Assembly: GCA_036768485.1 (NCBI GenBank)
Contig: JAVLUZ010000145.1
Coordinates: forward strand, 15,772,304 to 15,836,303
Reading direction: 5' to 3'
Length of the DNA stretch: 64,000 bases
From: Mermis nigrescens
Taxonomy: Eukaryota; Nematoda; Enoplea; Mermithida; Mermithidae
Both the position numbers and the translations under genes were made by a program. Below the pieces are notes generated by a model. The model searched no databases. It was not told the DNA's origin and saw only the letters and a list, made by a program, of their open reading frames with translations. This document shows positions 54,832 through 64,000 of the stretch, piece after piece. Positions within the stretch are counted from its first letter, which is position 1. Each line of letters begins with the position of its first letter.

Positions 54832-57055
54832 CAGTGTTGCCAGGTCCCAAAATTCAGATTCTCCTGCACAGAGGTAAAATTGGGGAAAAATTCTCCTGCA
54901 ATTCTCCTGAAAATATTTTGATTCTCCTGAAAATTCTCCTGGCTCATATTTTGCAGGAAAGGTTGTACAGCAGATCTACAATTGTATGTACACATGCATA
55001 TCAAGCATGCTCAGGCAAATTTACCTTGGTTCACCCAACTATTTTATTCTGATCTCTTGCCTGTCAATCCTAAGGACACTCAAGGCTAAATAATGAACAT
55101 TGATTCTCTCACAAAAAAAAAAAAAAAAAAAAGCTCATGGAGCATATCTGCATTATACAGTGCAGATGCAAAAATAATGGAAGACTAATGCTGCGCCACA
55201 AAGTATTACAATTTTATTCAGCATCAACAGCTGACAAACATTCAATAACAGATTCCTCGATCTTCATCAGGATATACTGCTCAAGGGCCTAAGCTAAAGA
55301 GGTCGCATTGTTTACAATACATATTATTCGAAAAAACAGTTTCTGTGCTTAAAACAATGACCGCCAATTTTCAGTTGCACTTACATCATCAAAAATTTCT
55401 GGAAAGAGCCCTGTTTGCAATGTCTTTTGAAAAATAAATAATACTTTATTACTAATTGTATGTACTTCAGTAGCAAGCAAATCCTTACGTTTTGAAATAT
55501 ATCAAAAAAATGTTTATAGGCGCTTTGCAAACACCGTTTTTTTCCCAGCGATTTGGTTGACATTATAGACCGAACCCAAAACTTTTTTCCACTTTTTCCG
55601 ACTTTTTTCTCACATTTTTTGGGAGGTCTAAAAACGTTCAAAATAGAGCGCCTGTGTTGAAAAATCAGTGTTTTTAGAGTAGAAAATTTTATGTACACAT
55701 GCAATAGCGGTGTTTGATGCACTTTTTGTTTAAAAATTTCGCGCTCTACAAGAAATATCACGATCAGTATACGCTATTTCTGTTGAAACTTGAATTTCCT
55801 TCCTTCAATAAAGCATTTTAGCCAATTCTGAAGTCGTTTTTGACAATTAAAACTATAATTTATCAAATGGCGCGAAGCGGCAGAAAATTTTGAAATTTTA
55901 GCTCTAAATCATTTTTGCATTTCAAAACTGTGCAGAAGGTAAGGATTTTCAATCGTAGTGGAATTCTAGGACCAGATTATCGATAAAAATGCTGCAATTC
56001 GGCGCCGCGCGGCTTAAACATCAATAAAAAGTAAGAATTAAATCAATTCGGCGCGAACTGCCGAAAAATTTTTGTAGTTTCACCTTCTGAAACGCATTTT
56101 TGCATTACAAAAACTAACCGAATCCGTGCAGAAGATAAGGATTTTCAATCGTAGTAAAGTTCTAGATCAAATTGTTGATAAAAATGCTGCAGTTGACGCG
56201 GCGCGGCTCAAATATTAATAACAAAAAAATAAATCAATTCGGCGCGAAGCGCCGAAAAATTTTTGTAGTTTTACTTCTCTAAAACGCATTTTTGCATTAC
56301 AAAAACTAACCGAATCTGTGCAGAAGATAAGGATTTTCAATCGTAGTGAAGTTCTAGACCAGATTGTCGATAAAAATGCTGCAATTGGCGCGGCGCGGCT
56401 TAAGGATTACTAATAAGTAACAATTTAATCAATTCGGCGCGAAGCGCCGAAAAATTTTTGAGGTTTTTAACTCTCTAAAACACATTTTTGATATTACAAA
56501 AAATTTCCACAAATGCCAACCAAGCCCAAAATTTTTTCCATTTGCCAAAATTTTGGTTGACAAATAGACCAAAAAGTGGAAAAACTGTGTTTGCAAACGT
56601 CTATGAAACTGATAAAAACAATTAGACGGTGTGTAAAGCTATGTATTTCTGCACTTCGTGATATTAAGTGAATAAATAAATGAATGAATGAATGATTTAC
56701 TACGGAAGCACGAAACTTATTTGGATATAGTTATAACTTAACACTTAGGTCTTAACTACGAACGGAATAAAGTCTTAATGTGACACAACTAACTAACTAC
56801 AGTAAGTACAGTAAGGAGGTTAATGTATGATAATCATTATAACTTGCTGTTTGAGATTTGAAAATTCTCCTGAATTCTCCTAGATTTTCAGGATTCTCCT
56901 GAATTCTCCTGACATTTTGAAATTCTCCTGCATTCTCCTGCATGTTTACAACTTCTCCTGAAATTTCTCCTGAAAAGCCCATTCTCCTGCTCCTGCTCCT
57001 GAAAATTTTAGATTCTCCTGAATTCAGGAGAATTCTCGTGCACCTGGCAACCCTG
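54832..57055. mobile_element. hAT-like element Y3
   Basis: A full copy with ends CAGTGTTGCCAGGT and ACCTGGCAACCCTG, separated from Y2 by 17 bp. Flanks both contain ACCGAC but out of register, so the duplication is unclear. A 22-bp poly(A) lies at 55110-55131. Confidence 0.88.
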
Positions 57056-57216
57056 GACCGACCGCAGTCCCCCCCACAGTACATCATTCAATGCAGAGAA
57101 CAGTCAATTTTAAATGCGCGAAATGCAATACCTGATATCTATTAGTAGGTAATATCGGGTAAAATTCGGCATAGGATGCAATTTTCAATCAATTTACTAT
57201 AGTCTGTTTTTCTAAG

Positions 57217-57457
57217 CTATAGTCTATTTCACGAAATCTTGCGCATGGAAATTAATTTCCGATGATCTGACAGGCAGTTGTATAAGTGATCCCAGGCAAC
57301 TTACTGAAATGCAATTCAGCATAACCAAACTTCAAATGCTCATCGATCACTATGCAAAGTATAGTGACGCTACTTCAGTTTAAACCGCTTTTGAAATCGA
57401 TTTACATAGACTAAAGAGTTGTGGTCCCTGCACAAAGTTTCGTGAAATAGTTTATAG
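57217..57457. mobile_element. MITE-B copy 2
   Basis: Inverted ends CTATAGTCTATTTCACGAAA and TTTCGTGAAATAGTTTATAG; 241 bp, non-coding. Confidence 0.85.
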
Positions 57458-57505
57458 TATGTATGTACAATGGATCCACTCGAAAACTAATACCTTTATT
57501 ACATA

Positions 57506-58920
57506 CTAGCTGAGCTGCCTGGCGTTGCCCAGGTTGAACTTAGGCCTGATAGCTATATGGAATTGATATGTCTCTTGTATTTTTTATTTTTCAAGACTTT
57601 TGATGTTTTTGGGATATTTCTAAAAAAATTGTTGGTATAAACCATTTTTTGGATTTTTTTAAAATGTCTTGACGTTAAAGAATGGTTTTGAAAATTGTTC
57701 AGCCATAATTATATTTTTGATGTTCTGGGGTGTTCTGGAAATTTTTTTAATAAAACCCATATTGTTGATGTTTTGGGATGTTTTGGAAAATTTTTTTAAT
57801 AAAACCCATATTTTTGATGTTTTGGGATGTTTTGGAAAATTTTTTCGTCAAACCATATTTTTGATGTTTTAGGATGTTTTGGAAAATTTTTCTAATCAAA
57901 CCCATATTTTTGATGTTTTGGGATGCTTTGGAAAATTTTTTTTGTCAAACCATATTTTTGATGTTTTAGGATGTTTTGGAAAATTTTTCTAATCAAACCC
58001 ATATTTTTGATGTTTTGGGATGCTTTGGAAAATTTTTTTTCGTCGAACCATATTTTTGATGTTTTAGGCTGTTTTGGAAAATTTTTTGGTCAAACTATAT
58101 TTTTGATGTTTTAAAAATTTTTTGTTTGTTGTAGCAAAGGGTGTCATATATCACGTGATATCTCATATCACTCATATGTTATAGCTGATGGTATCTCCTA
58201 TCTTATATCACTGCATGTTATGGCACAGACAGGGTATCTATATCACACCTATCTTATAGCATTGCCTATCTCGTAGCACAGGGTATCTTATATCCCATAC
58301 TATCTTATAAAATTGCCTATCTTGCAGCTTGGGGTATCTTATATCACTACCTATCTTATAGTATTGCCTATCTTGTAGCACGAGGTATCTTTTATAACTT
58401 TCTATCTTATAGCATTGCCTATCTTGTAGCACGGGGTATATCTATATCACGTCCTATCTTATAGTAATGCCTATCCTGTAGCACAGGGTATCTTATATCA
58501 CGTCCTATCTTATAGCATTGCCTATCTTGTTGCACATTGTATCTCATACCATGCCTATCTTATAAAATTGCCTATGTTCCAGCATTATTTGGTTGAACCC
58601 AGTTTTTGATGTTTCACAGTGCCGACCAATGCTATTACATATAACAGTGTACACAGTGTCGCCAGGCATGCTCCCCTTGGGCCGGGATATCCCTATACAA
58701 ACAGTATAAACTAAGTTTTAGAAAAAATAGCAAAAAGTCGGCCATCTCCCGAAATCGTGGAAGCTTATAGCACAAGGGCCAAACCCCGCTCCGTCCCTGC
58801 ACAGGGCCAATGGGTGCGTTTGTCAAAATTTCAAAATCGCTACTACACCCCCCATAGGCAGACCGACCTCGGGCCAAAATTTCAACCCCCATCTGCTATG
58901 GGGCTGGAGCCAACCCCGGA
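57506..58920 (-). mobile_element. Non-autonomous Helitron 2 (runs into the gap)
   Basis: Inverted copy of Helitron 1. Its 3' end on the minus strand is CCTGGGCAACGCCAGGCAGC followed by TCAGCTAG, with a clear CCTGG/CCAGG hairpin, inserted between A and T. Both minisatellite types are present. The 5' end is lost in the N gap. Confidence 0.88.
58140..58610 (-). repeat. ~47-bp minisatellite inside Helitron 2
   Basis: Nine to ten units around CTTATAGCATTGCCTATCTT, the inverted form of 13880-14330. Confidence 0.9.
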
Positions 58921-59020
58921 NNNNNNNNNNNNNNNNNNNNNNNNNNNNNNNNNNNNNNNNNNNNNNNNNNNNNNNNNNNNNNNNNNNNNNNNNNNNNNNN
59001 NNNNNNNNNNNNNNNNNNNN
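58921..59020. other. Assembly gap (100 N)
   Basis: A run of exactly 100 N, probably a scaffold gap of unknown true size. It separates Helitron 2 from MITE-A copy m. Confidence 0.98.
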
Positions 59021-59156
59021 TATCCATTGGCATCAAAGAATTGCGAAAAATAAAAAAAATTTCAAAAATTGTATTCTGAGGGGTATTTTGGTTTCTGGGA
59101 AGGGGATATGTTTCTCAGGAGCGCAAACCCCCCCCAACCTCCCACGCCCAGGTGTG
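59021..59156 (-). mobile_element. MITE-A copy m (partial, at the gap)
   Basis: The distal half only, from TATCCATTGGCATCAAAG to CACGCCCAGGTGTG. Confidence 0.9.
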
Positions 59157-59540
59157 CTTTTATCGCCGCTCGATATATATCATTTACAATTTTTCGCTTA
59201 ATCTTTTTTCTAAGAATTGCTTCATGAGCTGTATATTTATGACTAGGACTTTCTTTGCTTCAAACTAAATCTTAAGTAAATTTGTATATCTTTTGGACAT
59301 TGCTATAACTAATAATTATTTCTTCAATTTGTCAATGACAACCTTTTGCTTAGTACAAATGTCTTTGAGAAAATGTAATATGAAAAAGAGGCATTGTTTG
59401 TCTGCTCATAATCAAAGTTAGATTTTCTTTTAATCAATCGTATAGCCGTAACCATTGTCAATTACTCCCGAGCAGATGTGTTCTTGGACGGTTAACCCCC
59501 AGAATGGCAAGCAACCAACCCCCCGCAAAATGGCTGCAAC

Positions 59541-59792
59541 CACACCTGGGCGTGGGGGGTATGCACCCCCCTGAGAATTCAAAATAACCCCCCCCGGAAA
59601 TTAAATAGCTCCGAGAATTCAATTTTTGAAATTTTTTTCGTTTTTTCGCAATTTTTGGATGCCAATGGATAGTTCTTGATGAGAAACGTCGAAAAATAGT
59701 GTTTTTTCGCCATACCACCATTTTTAAGGCATTTTTTTACCTTCAAAAAATCTTGCACCCCCACCTCGGAATTTTCTTGCTGCCCACATATG
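59541..59792 (+). mobile_element. MITE-A copy n
   Basis: CACACCTGGGCGTGGGG to CTGCCCACATATG, flanked by GCTGCAAC and GCTGTGAC (6/8). Confidence 0.92.
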
Positions 59793-59800
59793 GCTGTGAC

Positions 59801-61509
59801 CCCCTCCTAGAATTGTGAATTTTTGTAAAAATTGGTAAAAGTTGTTAAAAAGTGCTTTTTCTGGCGTGTTTAGCTCATTTTTGGCTTGAAAATCTCAAAT
59901 TTTCGGCCCTTTATACACATTTTTTGACTATATTTTGTTTAATTTACTCAATTTTTTTCAAATTTTTTCGAGATTTCTTTTACATTTTTATGTTTTAGAA
60001 AGAGCAAGCATTGTTTGAAACGTCAGAAAACAATCTTTTCGGCGTGTACCCGTCGTTTTTAGCCCCACAAAGGCACTATTTGAAATTCGTTGAGCCTGCC
60101 CCCCAGAATTCCCATGCTGTACACGTATGCTCCCGAGCAGCTACATTTCTTAGATATTTAATATTCCCCACATGACAAAAATTAACAATGACGGTACTTT
60201 TTAGGTGCGGGTTCAAAATAGGAGCATAAATATCGTCTTTCTGATTCAAAGAGCCATGATCTACGCTTTCAATTTCCAAAATAGTGTTTTGTTTTTTTCA
60301 ATTTTTTTTAAATTTGTTCTTTTAGCCTAGAGGTTTTTCGAGGCTTTTGCGTGAGGGGTTGTTTTCCAGAATGTGAGATATTTTACTGAAAAAGGGTTTT
60401 TGTTATATGCAATTTTAGACAATTAGCTACTTACTGTAGCGTTGCATTACTCAACGTCTCACACTCTAATTAAACAATACTGCACATGAGTGTAGAGGGT
60501 CTGGCTGGTCCCCAGAATGTGATGGACTTCCCAGATCGATAGATCTCAGGGCTTAGGTTGGTAACTATGCTCTCTATGTATGTAATTGACGTCGTGTAGT
60601 CCATGTGTGTTGACGACAATTATGCATATTTATTTTGTTTTTATATTAAATGTTAAATTGTACATTGTAATTTTAGGATCATTGACGATATTTCTTTGGT
60701 TTGCTATCCAAGAATATACGACGAAGCATGACTCAAAGGACATTGATACATATTATAATGCGATTTTTTATATTCGTAGAATGATTATTTTTATCTCGTA
60801 ATTTATCTTTTATTCGGATAAAAATCAATTTACCTATGTATAAATAGTTGTGTAAGTGGACAAAGGTACATATACCTAACTATGTATGTAAGTAGTTATA
60901 GTATGTTTCATACAGTTTAGGCGCAAGATTTAAAAACTGTTCAACAATAAGCTGACTGCGATAACAGTGACTTGATATAGAGCTAACATAATCTTGTAGT
61001 CTCTAGTCTCACTGGGTGGGCAGCAATTCCCACCACTAGATCAGCTTTGTAATAGTGACTTACGCCTACCGTAAGTGTACCACACTTTGTCGATAAACGT
61101 TCCTAATTATTTTGCCCCAAGTTCCATACATATGTAGGTAGTGCGCAATAGTCCATTACCCTGGGTGGGAACAGCACAAAAACTGGTTCACCTGATCATG
61201 ACTTGTAAAGGGCAATTTGGTCTGGGGACTGGGTATAGGGCTAATTCATCACATACCTTTGTACATGGAAGCAACTTAATTCTGGAGTCCAATAGGGTAA
61301 AACTACAAAAAATTCAATTCTGAAGGTTCTATTGATTTTTAATTCTCAGATTCTTGGAGAAGGGGCACAGCTGCACCGTACGTACATGCATGGTCAACTG
61401 CCAGGTTATTAGGGTTCGATGGGCGAAATAATTAAAAATCGAATTCTGTGCATCTTCCACATTCCCAGGGATACAAATCGCCCCACACACATTCATCTGA
61501 CTGGCTATG
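59801..61509. other. No gene seen
   Basis: 1.7 kb of mixed AT-rich sequence. The 71-codon frame at 60586-60801 is hydrophobic and AT-driven and is not called. Confidence 0.45.
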
Positions 61510-61517
61510 CTGTGCAT

Positions 61518-61774
61518 CATACGTGGGCAGCAAGAAAATTCTGGGATGGGGGTGTGCAAGATTTTTTGAAGGTCAAAAAATGGACTTAAAAATGGTGGTA
61601 TGGCGATAAAAACACCATTTTTCGACGTTTCTCATCAAGCACTATCCATTGGCATCAAAAAATTGCAAAAAAACGAAAAAATTTTCAAAAATTGAATTCT
61701 GGGGGGGGTATTTTGCTTTCTGGATGGGGGTATTTTGGTTTCTGGGGGGTGCATACCCGCCACGCCCAGGTGTG
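61518..61774 (-). mobile_element. MITE-A copy o with perfect 8-bp TSD
   Basis: CATACGTGGGCAGC to CACGCCCAGGTGTG, flanked by CTGTGCAT at 61510-61517 and 61775-61782. Confidence 0.95.
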
Positions 61775-61782
61775 CTGTGCAT

Positions 61783-63187
61783 CCGCGGTTCAAGATAATA
61801 CATGGGCATAGAAAGTCTGGACCATATATGGGCAATAGCCAAATTCCAGGAGTCTAATGGGGCAAAATTGCCAAAAATAGCACCAACACTTCGATTCTGG
61901 GGCCTATCTGAACAGCTAACCAGAACTGAACATTTAGTGTTATTTTTGTCTATTTGGCCCCATCGGATTTCATTGCTGCCCATGCATGTTCAACACTCAT
62001 CTTTTATGCTTTTCATCAAGCTTTAAACTGCAATCCAAAAAAAACCACGCGCTATAATGAATAATTTTCCTTCAATTCTCTCTCCGCCTACTGTAGGGAG
62101 CCAGGTGAAAGTTGCCAATTAAATGATTAAATCAAGGCACAACTCGCGCCTAAAGGATGGATAGAATGGCCAGGAATGCGGCTTAATGACCAGCAGTAAG
62201 GATGTAGGATATGCGCTTCATGTAAATTAATTCGTGTATGGGACATACATGATTTGCATCAGCTGTGGAACATGTTCTACTATATGCAAGTTTAAAACTT
62301 GAATTATTTGTCACAAGTCAGGAAAATTCACGGGATAACAATAACTGGTCAGGTGTAAAAAAAGAATAGGCGCAGCAAGCATTTGGTGTGTACACCATTT
62401 TTTGTACGAGACAAAGATTTTGAGGTTCGTACAACGTTTTTTGGAGCGATCTTTGTACAACTTTGTACGCAAAGTATAGGCACTTTTTGGCCGATTTTTA
62501 TTGTGCAAAAAAATCGCTAACTCTTCGCAGAAAAAAAGTGGGTGTGTACAATATAGTTATGTATGATGTACATAGGTGCATACACATAAAATCGTATCTA
62601 AGCAATCTGCCATTAAATCGTGTATAGACATTCTGAGTGAACAGTAGGTAGCCAAGTGATTATTCGATTTCCAGCTCATATCTTGCGACTGTTTCCTCAT
62701 GCTAAAACCTTTGAAAATAGTTCGTTTTGTTGATAGGGCGATGCCTATTTTGCAAAAAAGAAGATTTCGGCGCTAAGTTGATGTAAGCCACGGCTTGGAA
62801 TCGTCATGAGCAATTACCATCCTCGTGATTGCTCCCGTTTATTAAATTCTACACTCTTAGCAGGCATACGTTATTCTGCACCCAAATGATTCTAACCCTG
62901 AAAGAAACAACTTTTAGCATTAAACTTTCTATAAAAATTTGGTAAACTTCATTAGATTAGTTACAATTCTCCAAAGAATGTGCAAAATAAATTGGTCAGC
63001 AAGGAATCCATATAAAACAACCTTAGTTACGGAACAATGCATTGTCTGCAATTCTCATGAGCCTTAGCCTTAAAATCGTATTATAAATAAATATCACGAT
63101 GGTCTGCTATGATGTAAATGGGAAGATATTTATATGTCTGTATATAGGATCGGCCAGGGGACACAAACCATGCGTAGGGATGGGGTT
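61783..63187. other. No gene seen
   Basis: 1.4 kb without a credible ORF. TTTGTAC-rich stretches at 62395-62475 recall 15350-15385 and 15700-15745. Confidence 0.45.
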
Positions 63188-63260
63188 CATACCTGGGTGT
63201 GGGGGTAGGAGGGTATGGATAGTGCTCGATGAGAAACGTTGAAAAATGGTGTTTTTTCAC
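63188..63260 (+). mobile_element. MITE-A copy p (internally deleted remnant)
   Basis: CATACCTGGGTGTGGGGG is joined directly to the internal GATAGTGCTCGATGAGAAAC block; the right half is missing. Confidence 0.75.
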
Positions 63261-63467
63261 TTAATAAAGTCATAAATATAAGAAAATCTTTCTGCGCTTT
63301 GCACTATATCAATAAATTTATATTTTTTATAAAAAAGTTACAAATTTAGTCAAGATTTAGTTTGAAGTATCTGAGCAAAGAAAGTCCTAGTCATAAATAC
63401 ACAGCTGATGAAGCAATTCTTAGAAAAAATTGAGCACAAAATCGCAAGTGATATATCGAGCGGCGAT

Positions 63468-64000
63468 GTAAGCCCTTATCATGCAAAATTATCAAATTAA
63501 AAACAACTGAAAAATCTGCCTGCTATAATTCCGCAGTTTTAACGTTTTTCAGGCGCCAGCATATATGTGCAGCATTGAAATTCTGATGAAGAGGGTCAGG
63601 CGTAAGGAAACTTTTAAAAAGTGTCCTTTTTGAGCTAAAAAACGACATGTAGATACCATGCATGGGCAGGGCAGTAAAAAAACATGGGGTCTGGTTGGGT
63701 GAAATTGCAAAAACTCGCCAAAAATGTCAATAAATATAATTAATGGGTCTACAGTAATCTACGGGTTGAATTTAGTGTTCACAATTCTTTCCAATTCAAA
63801 CGACAAAAATGACCAAAATAGCTTTCAAAACGCATTTTTGAGGTGTAATACCATATTTTAATAGTATTTTTGGTCCGTTTATGCTGCATAATATCACTTT
63901 TAAACACTATAAAAATATAGAAATTGATCAATGTCGGACGCTTTCTTGGAGTAAAAAACACATATAAGTATTATTCCGGCGCAGAGCCATAAAATTTTTT
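63468..64000. other. No gene seen
   Basis: AT-rich end of the window; a degenerate GGCGC palindrome fragment followed by AAAATTTT lies at 63978-64000. Confidence 0.4.

Larger units (their letters stand above)
59162..63467. repeat. Inverted repeat pair ~130 bp, 4 kb apart
   Basis: Arms at 59162-59287 and 63339-63467 share ATCGCCGCTCGATATAT, CTAAGAATTGCTTCAT and TATGACTAGGACTTTCTTTG in inverted order. They may be the ends of a decayed element or two copies of one short repeat. Confidence 0.6.

Noticed and set aside
60586..60801. A 71-codon hydrophobic open frame that could be a membrane peptide
   Set aside because: No conserved motif, signal or context; AT-rich chance frame is more likely.

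Overview
The window looks like repeat-rich nuclear DNA of an arthropod, most likely an insect. It is AT-rich, holds no dense gene set, and is packed with class II elements flanked by 8-bp duplications, Helitrons and Ty3/gypsy relics. Its only plausible host gene has tiny exons and GT-AG introns. A hemipteran source would fit but cannot be shown from the sequence. One 100-bp assembly gap (N) lies at 58921-59020.

Layout. 1-8.2 kb: six copies of a ~250-bp hAT-type MITE (called MITE-A here), a 2.2-kb long inverted repeat and a 1.5-kb inverted-repeat element. 8.25-10.3 kb (minus): a broken, Cys-rich gene whose C-terminus resembles the N-terminal region of Helitron helicase proteins. 11.4-12.5 kb: a degenerate ~112-bp satellite. 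12.5-14.9 kb: a hAT element carrying a Helitron. 15-21.6 kb (minus): six phase-0 candidate exons of a small Lys-rich protein, with introns full of transposons and one duplicated exon. 23.5-25.0 kb: two ~550-bp TIR elements that carry a tRNA-like sequence. 25.2-29.4 kb: transposons nested five deep. 32.57-46.97 kb: a near-intact Ty3/gypsy LTR retrotransposon inserted in the integrase region of an older gypsy pol relic (minus strand, continuing to 49.9 kb). 50.9-57.1 kb: three tandem copies of one hAT-like element. 57.5-58.9 kb: a second Helitron in inverted orientation. 59-64 kb: MITE-A copies and an inverted repeat.

The most notable object is the LTR retrotransposon. After gag (817 aa) and pol (protease, RT, RNase H, integrase) it carries at least two further long genes. 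The first is a 507-aa protein with a complete DEDDy 3'-5' exonuclease signature (D147, E149, D229, Y324, D328), related to the WRN/Rrp6 group. The second is a 541-aa protein of unknown family followed by a basic Gln/Arg-rich tail in two shifted frames. The pol C-terminus ends in a PWWP-like segment that could direct integration to chromatin. A strong 3' splice site (pyrimidine tract plus CAG) lies 4 nt before the exonuclease ATG, which suggests expression from an env-like spliced RNA. No env-like gene or membrane segment is visible. DEDDy exonuclease genes have, as I recall, been reported as third ORFs in bdelloid rotifer retroelements; the arrangement here (exonuclease, unknown ORF, PWWP-like integrase tail) is one I do not recognise.

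A second cross-cutting signal is a GGCGCGAAGCGCC-type palindrome next to an A/T block. It occurs about 25 times and sits in several otherwise unrelated transposon families.
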